From positions 1 to 64,000 of IMG/VR virus record IMGVR_UViG_3300042673_001787: a stretch of 64,000 nt of DNA. The stretch is one strand, 5' to 3'. The stretch comes from a virus. The translations under genes were made by a program, and so were the position numbers. How positions within the stretch are numbered: the first letter of the stretch is position 1; each line of letters starts with the position of its first letter. This document shows positions 58,464 through 64,000 of the stretch, in pieces. The notes below the pieces were generated by a model, which did not search any database, had not been told where the DNA came from, and was given only the letters and a program-made list of their open reading frames with translations.

Positions 58464-58832
58464 ATGCGCAATTTTCTTGTTGTTAAGAACGGCTTAAATT
58501 TACGTCCACAGGCTTCTCCACCATCGACTGCAATTGATGGAGATATTTACTATAATTCAATTGAAAATAAATTTAAACTTTATGAAGATGGGCAATGGAT
58601 TACTCCAGGAGAGCGCGGAAATACGCTACCATCAGGAACATTACTTGATTTTGCAGGCTCAACTGCACCATCTGGTTTTTTAATTTGCGCAGGACAAGAA
58701 ATTTCTAGAACTACATACTCTTCGCTTTTTTCAGCCATAGGTACATACTACGGATACGGAAATGGAACGACTACTTTTAATATCCCAGATTTAAGAGGAA
58801 CAATCATAATCAACAAGATTATCAAGATTTAA
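58464..58832 (+). CDS. short fibre: shared anchor fused to a collar domain
   Basis: 122 residues. Residues 1-52 are the shared anchor (NFLVVKNGLNLRPQASPPSTAIDGDIYYNSIENKFKLYEDGQWITPG). Residues 55-115 are a collar domain (GTLLDFAGSTAPSGFLICAGQEISRTTYSSLFSAIGTYYGYGNGTTTFNIPDLRG). The protein stops at GTIIINKIIKI, where the 36.7-38.8 kb collar proteins continue with a variable head and the HNNMQPY end. Either a naturally short fibre or the remnant of a longer one. It links the two adhesin classes in one chain. Confidence 0.75.
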   Translation: MRNFLVVKNGLNLRPQASPPSTAIDGDIYYNSIENKFKLYEDGQWITPGERGNTLPSGTLLDFAGSTAPSGFLICAGQEISRTTYSSLFSAIGTYYGYGNGTTTFNIPDLRGTIIINKIIKI

Positions 58833-58844
58833 TCTGAGGGAAGC

Positions 58845-59048
58845 ATGGATTCATACGACTGGCAAAATGAGTGGACTAGCCCTTGGGTTAATGATAATAA
58901 AAAAGACGAAGTAAAATGTGAATGTGGCGTTCATATTACATACGGTAAAGATTGTCCCGTAGAATACCATTCAGAATGGTGTCCGTTGCATATAAATAAG
59001 AACAAACCTGAGCCGGAAAAAGGTGATGGTTACGATGACTATTACTAA
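58845..59048 (+). CDS. small Cys/His-rich protein, probable zinc binder
   Basis: 67 residues with GAGGGAAGC upstream. Core: KCECGVHITYGKDCPVEYHSEWCPLH, four Cys and several His arranged C-x-C-x3-H-x6-C-x4-H-x3-W-C-x2-H. That order is consistent with one zinc site. The ends are acidic and polar. I recall similar short proteins in large phages but no function. It sits between a fibre and the endolysin in the late unit. Confidence 0.65.
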   Translation: MDSYDWQNEWTSPWVNDNKKDEVKCECGVHITYGKDCPVEYHSEWCPLHINKNKPEPEKGDGYDDYY

Positions 59049-59059
59049 TGGAGTAATGT

Positions 59060-59476
59060 ATGATTTCATTAAATGAATTATTGTCTGGAAATAAATTAGA
59101 AGAGCTACCTAAAGAGCATCAAGAAAACATCAAAAAGCTTTTGGAAAAAATTAACATGGTTAGAACTGCTTACGGTAAGCCAATGACTGTTACATCTGGA
59201 TATAGAAGCATGAAGCATCATTTAGAGATATATGCCGCTAAAGGAATTACCGATAAATCTAAAATACCAATGAAAAGTAAACATCTTTATGGATTTGCTG
59301 TAGACATTCACACTCCAAATCAAGATTTGCATAAATGGTGTAAAAATAATGTTAACGAGTTAAAGAAGATTGGTATTTGGATGGAAAGTTTCGATGCTAC
59401 ACCGAACTGGACCCACATGCAAATAGTGCCATATGGGTCGTATAAAGAGGGCTCATCTCTTTGGTTTAACCCTTGA
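59060..59476 (+). CDS. peptidase M15 endolysin
   Basis: 138 residues. A D-Ala-D-Ala carboxypeptidase/endopeptidase type zinc peptidase that would cut peptidoglycan cross-links or stems at lysis. Metal site: S-K-H75-L-Y-G-F-A-V-D82 (the SxHxxGxAxD motif) and W-T-H119-M-Q. TSGYRS near 45-50 is the usual substrate-side motif. No signal peptide or membrane segment, so it would need a holin. No cell wall binding domain. It is the last plus-strand gene and overlaps the convergent gene by 11 bases. Confidence 0.9.
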   Translation: MISLNELLSGNKLEELPKEHQENIKKLLEKINMVRTAYGKPMTVTSGYRSMKHHLEIYAAKGITDKSKIPMKSKHLYGFAVDIHTPNQDLHKWCKNNVNELKKIGIWMESFDATPNWTHMQIVPYGSYKEGSSLWFNP

Positions 59477-60164
59477 TTCTTGTTTCAATATAATTAATTA
59501 TAATTTCTGCAATTTCAGGTTGATCTCTAAACGGATACCCACTCCAATAATCTGTTATTGGTTTTTTCCAATTTGGATGCAATTTGCAATATAATTTGAT
59601 CCAAAAGCTACCAGATGTATTCATTACAGAGAGGATTTGGTTGCTTTCTCTGTATGGGGTTACAAATACGTTAACTAGTAATTCTAAGAGTAAGAATGGG
59701 TAGCAAAATATTAATAATGGATATAGGTACCTAATTCTAGCTGCTTGAATTAAGAATCCAATTTGACCTGGGTGCAAAGGATCTCTGCTTTTGTACCAAA
59801 GCTTCTTAACGTTTTTTTGGTCATGTGTATTTTGACAAAAGAAAGCTCTTTTTGCGTGACTATAGAATAATTTTTTTGCTGCTGATTCAGAAAATTCAGT
59901 TTTGCTTGAATTCAAACCTGCCATTAGGCACAGCAATTGATCTCTAGTAAAATTATTTGGATTATTGTTATTATTTCTTGTTTGTGTTGGGTGTCTAACT
60001 CCAAGACCATCTTCGTTAACAAAATCATCCACTAGAAATCTATCTAAAGACTCACCTGACATAGCAAGTAATCCCGTTACGCGAGCAGAATCTCCACCAT
60101 CCATATATGTTTCATCGAACGGATCATGTTGGCAAACTATGCCTTTTTCGCCTCTTCTAATCAT
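59466..60164 (-). CDS. hypothetical membrane-associated protein
   Basis: 232 residues. Residues 1-60 have a polar region with conserved-looking HDPFDETYMDGGDSARVTGLLAMSG, then a run of Asn (TRNNNNNPNNF). A hydrophobic segment at about 148-170 (YLYPLLIFCYPFLLLELLVNVFV) could be one or two membrane passes. The C-terminus is soluble and aromatic (HPNWKKPITDYWSGYPFRD). Start preceded by TAGGAGTTATT. It follows the 60173 gene in an operon. No enzymatic motif recognised. Confidence 0.65.
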   Translation of the reverse strand: MIRRGEKGIVCQHDPFDETYMDGGDSARVTGLLAMSGESLDRFLVDDFVNEDGLGVRHPTQTRNNNNNPNNFTRDQLLCLMAGLNSSKTEFSESAAKKLFYSHAKRAFFCQNTHDQKNVKKLWYKSRDPLHPGQIGFLIQAARIRYLYPLLIFCYPFLLLELLVNVFVTPYRESNQILSVMNTSGSFWIKLYCKLHPNWKKPITDYWSGYPFRDQPEIAEIIINYIETRIKG

Positions 60165-60172
60165 AATAACTC

Positions 60173-60364
60173 CTAGTGCTTAATAAGCTTTGTAGCTTCA
60201 TCCATTTTCATTTGGAACAATGCTTTTAAAATTTCGTATCTTTTAGATGGATCAGTTTCATATTGTAAAGCCATGTTAATGGCAGCTTGGAAATCCTGCA
60301 TGTTGTTAGAGATTTCTAAAATTTGTACTAATGTTGGATTTACGTCATAAGATGATTGTGCCAT
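60173..60364 (-). CDS. small helical protein
   Basis: 63 residues from the ATG at 60364, which has GGAGG 5 bases upstream. A start at 60376 would use the ATG that overlaps this GGAGG. Entirely helical in appearance (LVQILEISNNMQDFQAAINMALQYETDPSKRYEILKALFQMKMDEATKLIKH). First gene behind the best promoter in the window, so probably abundant early. Function unknown. Confidence 0.7.
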   Translation of the reverse strand: MAQSSYDVNPTLVQILEISNNMQDFQAAINMALQYETDPSKRYEILKALFQMKMDEATKLIKH

Positions 60365-60384
60365 TGTAACCTCCATATATTAAT

Positions 60385-60413
60385 ATTATATGTAAAAGTA
60401 TCAGTGTTGTCAA
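60385..60413 (-). promoter_or_regulatory. perfect sigma70 promoter, TTGACA-17-TATAAT
   Basis: Minus strand: -35 TTGACA (60408-60413), 17-base spacer, -10 TATAAT (60385-60390). Consensus in every base. Initiation near 60378 gives a leader of about 14 bases with GGAGG. Confidence 0.85.
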
Positions 60414-60423
60414 TCGTTTTAAG

Positions 60424-60639
60424 CTATTCTTCAGTATTTGGCTTAATTACAGTTAAAGATCCTCTATTTTTAGGTGTTTTTGGCTGTGGATCTAGAAAGT
60501 CTAATAAAATCTTTTGTCTGGCTAACGACTCTTCTCTAAGAATTGCTAATCTTTGTAGCTCAATTTCCATTTTCTTTCTTGAAAATCGTATGTAGACGCC
60601 TAAAATTATGATAACGCTTATTAAAAAAATATATTCCAT
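60424..60639 (-). CDS. small membrane protein with coiled-coil tail
   Basis: 71 residues from the ATG at 60639, with GGGGGATACA before it; a TTG at 60651 is less likely. Membrane segment 1-18 (MEYIFLISVIIILGVYIRF), then a charged coiled coil (KKMEIELQRLAILREESLARQK) and a Pro/Lys tail. Similar in plan to the 4170 gene. Last gene of the 61332-60424 unit. Function unknown. Confidence 0.65.
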   Translation of the reverse strand: MEYIFLISVIIILGVYIRFSRKKMEIELQRLAILREESLARQKILLDFLDPQPKTPKNRGSLTVIKPNTEE

Positions 60640-60651
60640 TGTATCCCCCAA

Positions 60652-60861
60652 TTAATCTTTTTCCCAAAGTAATTTTTTAGTAAAGTGATGTCTAATAAAA
60701 ATACGGCCATAATTATTAACAACTTCTCCTCTAAGCTTGCCAGCTCTCCATGAGTTTTTGGCAAACCTTCCAACAATAATTTCTATTTCGTCAAAATCTA
60801 ATTCAGTTAATTCCATTGCTAATTCAATATTATTTTCATCAGAAAGATAAAATGTTTCCAT
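60652..60861 (-). CDS. hypothetical protein
   Basis: 69 residues with AGGAGG upstream. The acidic N-terminal half (DENNIELAMELTELDFDEIEIIV) is followed by a basic, strand-like half (WRAGKLRGEVVNNYGRIFIRHHFTKKLLWEKD). No known motif. Confidence 0.65.
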   Translation of the reverse strand: METFYLSDENNIELAMELTELDFDEIEIIVGRFAKNSWRAGKLRGEVVNNYGRIFIRHHFTKKLLWEKD

Positions 60862-60870
60862 TTAAGCCTC

Positions 60871-61332
60871 CTATCTATACAATTCATCCAAATATTCATC
60901 CCAGTGTTCGTATAGATATATTGGAAATTCTTCGCTTACAGAGTATGTATTCATAATGCTAACTGGATAGCCATCAGCATTAACGGAATCATTGTGTCCT
61001 TTGCGCAAAAGGCAATGTGCTAATTCATGGTGTATAACAGTTTGCTTATCTAATTCGCTAGAAATGGCCCAATACTTTCTGTCAATAGTAACTTCTGGAG
61101 TAACCATATTGCTATTAACAAAACCAATAGTACAAACGCCCAATCTATGTGGAGGAAGATCACCAAATTCTAATATTAGATTGTCAGTCTTTGTAAGATC
61201 TACACCTCTAGACAGACCATCATTAATAAAATCTTGGTAATATGGCTGTAAGTCGGAATTAATTGTTAAAACTTTAACAAAAGACTTTCCACAACCTGCT
61301 AACACTAGAAATAATAATGGTAAATATTTCAT
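60871..61332 (-). CDS. lipoprotein with HExxH zinc peptidase motif
   Basis: 153 residues. N-terminus MKYLPLLFLVLAGCGKS is a lipoprotein signal peptide with lipobox L-A-G-C14. The mature part carries H102-E103-L-A-H106 and a following G112-H113-N-D, then S-I-M (125-127) as a possible Met-turn. This resembles metzincin-like peptidases, though the third His is one position further than in the classical HExxHxxGxxH. Predicted to be anchored on the cell surface side of the inner membrane or in the outer membrane during infection. It may cut envelope proteins or block superinfection; both are guesses. Preceded by its own promoter. Confidence 0.75.
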   Translation of the reverse strand: MKYLPLLFLVLAGCGKSFVKVLTINSDLQPYYQDFINDGLSRGVDLTKTDNLILEFGDLPPHRLGVCTIGFVNSNMVTPEVTIDRKYWAISSELDKQTVIHHELAHCLLRKGHNDSVNADGYPVSIMNTYSVSEEFPIYLYEHWDEYLDELYR

Positions 61333-61350
61333 GTTATCTCCAATGTAATA

Positions 61351-61379
61351 ATTTTAACACAAAATGATAGAAATAACAA
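61351..61379 (-). promoter_or_regulatory. sigma70-like promoter, TTGTTA-17-TAAAAT
   Basis: Minus strand: -35 TTGTTA (61374-61379), 17-base spacer, extended -10 TGTTAAAAT (TAAAAT at 61351-61356). About 19 bases before the lipoprotein ATG. Confidence 0.6.
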
Positions 61380-61411
61380 TATTTTTCATTAATTATTTCA
61401 AATTGATACAT

Positions 61412-61516
61412 CTAACTGTGAGACGCTATTAAGTAAAGTGTTGCAAATACTCCAGAAAAGGCCAGAATTCCCCAAATCGTAATCTCAATCCAACTAATTT
61501 CTCTATACTTACCCAT
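61412..61516 (-). CDS. 34-residue membrane peptide
   Basis: ATG at 61516 with AGAGGAAAA upstream. The peptide starts MGKYREISWIEIT and continues as one membrane segment (IWGILAFSGVFATLYLIAS), ending HS. It sits 9 bases after the 61526 gene. The good ribosome binding site and membrane-like composition support it. A longer frame across the region (61429-61617) is a shadow. Confidence 0.6.
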   Translation of the reverse strand: MGKYREISWIEITIWGILAFSGVFATLYLIASHS

Positions 61517-61525
61517 TTTTCCTCT

Positions 61526-61744
61526 CTATTCAACGTGATTTTTACGCTCTTCATCCATTGCTTCAGTGAGAGTATACCCAACAGTACTTTCAACAATAGA
61601 TCTAGCTTTAAATCCAATAATAAACGAAAGAATCATGCTTACTGGCATTGGGTTTTGTAAGAACTTTCCTGCCAACACACTTACGCTCATTGAACCAAGA
61701 ATTGCTAGCAACAAACTTAAAATAACAATATTCCATACTTTCAT
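61526..61744 (-). CDS. small membrane protein
   Basis: 72 residues from the ATG at 61744, with CGGAGATTAAA upstream. Two hydrophobic segments: WNIVILSLLLAILGSMSVSVLA (3-24) and PVSMILSFIIGFKA (34-47). The C-terminus YTLTEAMDEERKNHVE is charged. One base separates it from the gene upstream. Possible membrane-acting early protein. Confidence 0.65.
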   Translation of the reverse strand: MKVWNIVILSLLLAILGSMSVSVLAGKFLQNPMPVSMILSFIIGFKARSIVESTVGYTLTEAMDEERKNHVE

Positions 61745-61745
61745 T

Positions 61746-61994
61746 TTAATCTCCGTATAATCCATTATCTCTTAAGACTTCTCTGTATATTTCTGCCAAA
61801 AGGTCTATAGCTTTAGCTACATCTTCATTTTCAGTAAGATCATTCAATTCTTTATTTTTATAGCCATGTTTGTAAAACGGTCTAAACACTTCATTCCACA
61901 TATCGTCTATGGCGATGGACATTTTTACTGCTTTTTGGGCTAATTCAAAATCTTCTTTATCATCAGGCATGTCGTATTTAACATATATTTTCAT
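61746..61994 (-). CDS. acidic hypothetical protein
   Basis: 82 residues from the ATG at 61994, with CAGAGGA upstream; the frame can be extended to 62015, but without a ribosome binding site. Helical and acidic (FELAQKAVKMSIAIDDMWNEVFRPFYKHGYKNKELNDLTENEDVAKAIDLLAEIYREVL). The pattern resembles small phage proteins of unknown role that occur beside nucleotide metabolism genes, but nothing here confirms it. Confidence 0.7.
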   Translation of the reverse strand: MKIYVKYDMPDDKEDFELAQKAVKMSIAIDDMWNEVFRPFYKHGYKNKELNDLTENEDVAKAIDLLAEIYREVLRDNGLYGD

Positions 61995-62068
61995 AAAATC
62001 CTCTGCAACTGGCATTTTGTCTACTTACAGATGTTTTGAAATTAGAACCTCTGTATTTTGTACACTAT

Positions 62069-62079
62069 ATAATACCACA
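62069..62079 (-). promoter_or_regulatory. extended -10 promoter, TGTGGTATTAT
   Basis: Minus-strand AATTTGTGGTATTATATAG with TATTAT at 62069-62074, preceded by TGG. About 70 bases before the ATG at 61994. The same TGTGGTA block precedes the array and the 5.2 kb divergent genes. Confidence 0.55.
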
Positions 62080-62081
62080 AA

Positions 62082-62642
62082 TTATTTGCGTCTTTCTCCA
62101 CAGATGACACAATAGTCATAAGTATCTATGAACCCGACATATGTGGAATATTGATGCGTGTGGCCGTCATCGCCTTTGTCTTCATCTTGTGTCGATTGGG
62201 ACGTATTTGCTTGGCTTGGTGCGGTATTTGAGCTTGATTGTGTATTTTGATTGACAGCAGGTGCCGGATTGTATAAAGGATTAACTGTATTTCCAGTTGT
62301 GTGAAGTACGGAACCTGTTAATTCGTTTGCATATGGGAAGTGAAAATGGCTTAAAATTCTATAAATACCACTAAATATTTTTATATTAACTATATTATTT
62401 GATTGATCTATAATTGAATGGTTATCATATCGGAACATGAACTCAGTATTCTCTTTGTATACCGAGTTTTTAACTTCTATTAGAAATCTATAATCTATTC
62501 CGTAAGTCATTTCGGTAATTTTTACTAAATCACTTGAGCCAGGTAAGGCCATGCGTTCCAATAGAGAATCAGACTCAACTGTTGCAAAAGTTGGTTTCGG
62601 CTCATTTTTGTCATAGTATTTAATAAAATATATAGACTTCAT
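62082..62642 (-). CDS. hypothetical protein with C-terminal CxxC
   Basis: 186 residues. Residues 1-110 look folded (IYFIKYYDKNEPKPTFATVESDSLLERMALPGSSDLVKITEMTYGIDYRFLIEVKN). Residues about 120-160 are a low-complexity Asn/Gln/Ser/Thr linker. The end DTYDYCVICGERRK holds one CxxC with HTHQYST before it, possibly a small zinc knuckle. It follows the phosphoesterase gene by 8 bases and ends where the next promoter begins. Confidence 0.65.
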   Translation of the reverse strand: MKSIYFIKYYDKNEPKPTFATVESDSLLERMALPGSSDLVKITEMTYGIDYRFLIEVKNSVYKENTEFMFRYDNHSIIDQSNNIVNIKIFSGIYRILSHFHFPYANELTGSVLHTTGNTVNPLYNPAPAVNQNTQSSSNTAPSQANTSQSTQDEDKGDDGHTHQYSTYVGFIDTYDYCVICGERRK

Positions 62643-62650
62643 AAAATCTC

Positions 62651-64000
62651 TTATTTTTTATTTGATCGCCATTTGCCGTCTAAAGCGTTAATTAGCTGAA
62701 CCTGACCATTATCATAGACCAAGGCGCTACAGTGTACCCAAGAGCTAGGCCCTTTGTTATATCCTTGTCTTAGTTTGCTAGTTGTTCCAACTTGAAATGC
62801 TTTTTTGAAGATACCTGGCGTATGGCTATGTCCGAATACACCTTTAGAAAAAGACTTAGCTAAAGACTTAATGGCACCTTTAGACCCGTTGCTTGATCTA
62901 TCTCCATGCGCACCGGCATGTACGTCTCCAATTAAATAGTCTTCATTTACACCTAAGAACTTTATCTTTTTATGGTGTTTACCAACGCCTACAAGGTTAA
63001 TTCCATGCTCTAATACATCTTTATTCGTGTTTACAACTTCTGCTGCTAATTGGCAACCAAGTTTAAAGTTAATAGGGTCTTTCATGAATCCACCGCGTTT
63101 AAGATAACGATCTAAGAAGTCATCGTGGTTAGACTTAACAATTACACCTTTTTTAACAGATGGGATGGATAATACGTCATCTAAGATATCTCTGACTAAT
63201 TTAAGTTCGTTCTCTAGAGAATTTTCTCCAGACATAGCTAATTCAGCTCTAACTAAAGCATCTTGTTCTGTCCAGTGGCTAATGGATTTACCATCAAATG
63301 TATCGTGGAATACTACTTGGTATGCTTTAACTTCTTTAATAATTTCTTTCCAAGCATTAAGAGCTTTAATGTCATGCTCACCTGCGTGTAAGTCGCCCAT
63401 TATAAATGATACTTTTACTGGTACGCACTTGTTTTTAGAATACTCTTTACCCATATGGCAGAAAGATCCGTTCTTATCTGCTTGTACTTGTGTAAAGTGG
63501 AAAATGTTATTATCAGCAATTTCTACTATAATTCCACCAATAACATGTTGGAATGTTGCAATGTAGCTAGTTCTAAGGGAGTTGCCTTTAGTTGTATTGT
63601 AATTCGGTAAAGTTATAGCTCCTGTAGTCATACGTGCGTGTGGCAAACGATTAGCACTAACAGCATCGTACTCAAGAGATTGTTTAGGAGATGCAAAGAT
63701 ACAAGAGCCTTCTTTTTGCGATAATTCAGACAATCCCGTTACAGGGTTAATTTGCTTGGCAGTAACTCTAATTCCGCTAATCATTAAATTGCTATTAAGT
63801 CTTAAGTCTTCAAAAATGTAATCAAACTCAGTGTGCTTAATATTTTCATCAAACATCCAGTTAACTTCAGAATCAAGATTATGCGCTGGGTCATGGGATG
63901 GTAATAAGATTAATTTAGCTTTATTAATTTTGCAAAATTGGTTAATAGATGCTAAAAAATCTTTGTGTACAGCTTGTCCTGCAATCGCAGTTGTAATAAA
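62651..64000 (-). CDS. calcineurin-like metallophosphoesterase (5' end outside window)
   Basis: At least 449 residues; the frame stays open to 64000, so the ATG at 63856 is internal. Metal-binding motifs in order: LLPSHDP in the upstream part, MGDLHAGEHD, KSNHDDFLDRY, GDVHAGAHGDR and FGHSHTPGIF. These match the phosphoesterase set (GDxH, GNHD-like, GHxH), with SNHDD in place of GNHD. The end is WVHCSALVYDNGQVQLINALDGKW. In phages such enzymes act as nucleases, nucleotidases or DNA-transfer proteins; which applies is open. Confidence 0.85.
   Translation of the reverse strand, partial: FITTAIAGQAVHKDFLASINQFCKINKAKLILLPSHDPAHNLDSEVNWMFDENIKHTEFDYIFEDLRLNSNLMISGIRVTAKQINPVTGLSELSQKEGSCIFASPKQSLEYDAVSANRLPHARMTTGAITLPNYNTTKGNSLRTSYIATFQHVIGGIIVEIADNNIFHFTQVQADKNGSFCHMGKEYSKNKCVPVKVSFIMGDLHAGEHDIKALNAWKEIIKEVKAYQVVFHDTFDGKSISHWTEQDALVRAELAMSGENSLENELKLVRDILDDVLSIPSVKKGVIVKSNHDDFLDRYLKRGGFMKDPINFKLGCQLAAEVVNTNKDVLEHGINLVGVGKHHKKIKFLGVNEDYLIGDVHAGAHGDRSSNGSKGAIKSLAKSFSKGVFGHSHTPGIFKKAFQVGTTSKLRQGYNKGPSSWVHCSALVYDNGQVQLINALDGKWRSNKK

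Noticed and set aside
61429-61617. 62-residue minus-strand frame
   Set aside because: Overlaps the end of the 61526 gene and the 34-residue peptide gene in another frame and has no ribosome binding site.
1-64000. tRNA genes, integrase, insertion sequences or homing endonucleases
   Set aside because: The few intergenic spaces are too short or filled with promoters and hairpins. No transposase, integrase, HNH or GIY-YIG motifs were seen in the genes. I did not scan coding regions for overlapping tRNAs.

Overview
The window is part of a large tailed-phage genome, about 64 kb of AT-rich DNA with very tight gene packing and standard bacterial stop codon use. A contractile (myovirus-type) tail is indicated by two tail assembly chaperones, a tape measure protein, a hub, an OB-fold spike, a gp25-containing wedge protein, a very large baseplate J/gp6-like protein and many fibres. 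The size of the tail region and the fact that both window ends cut through genes suggest a genome well over 100 kb, possibly a jumbo phage. The host cannot be fixed. Host-type sigma70 promoters and a lipobox protein fit a bacterium using a standard housekeeping RNA polymerase.

Layout. 1-2.3 kb (+): the end of a repeat-bearing virion protein and two small membrane proteins (holin/XhlA-like). 2.3-5.2 kb (-): a compact set of small genes with a 5'-3' exonuclease/flap endonuclease, read from sigma70-like promoters. 5.2-28.3 kb (+): chaperones, tape measure, hub, spike and the large baseplate proteins. 28.3-34.4 kb (-): a gapless array of 31 tiny paralogous genes of about 56-82 codons behind one unrelated leader gene. 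34.6-59.0 kb (+): an unusually large adhesin/fibre region with three tandem collar-domain proteins, a beta-helix spike, a glycine-rich adhesin and six fibres that share one N-terminal domain. 59.0-59.5 kb (+): an M15 peptidase endolysin. 59.5-64 kb (-): small early-type genes, a lipoprotein with an HExxH zinc site and a metallophosphoesterase cut by the window end.

Regulation. Two promoter classes can be read by eye. Plus-strand virion transcription units are each preceded by a recurrent motif, consensus TARCCTAATCTTATANATA. It is seen at ten junctions, often directly abutting the stop codon of the previous gene, and is probably the late promoter. Minus-strand units carry sigma70-like promoters, one a perfect TTGACA-17-TATAAT, or a shared extended -10 motif TGTGGTAWWWT. 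Several strong hairpins sit directly before or just after late motifs and separate the fibre units.

The most unusual feature is the 28.3-34.4 kb array, with two further relatives at 3.6-4.0 kb. Its genes overlap mostly by ATGA, share an N-terminal M-x-K-R-x-Q-[IL] signature and a C-terminal period-4 hydrophobic pattern ending near an arginine, and differ strongly elsewhere. Seven members are shorter than 60 residues and easily missed by gene callers. I recognise no known family for them.
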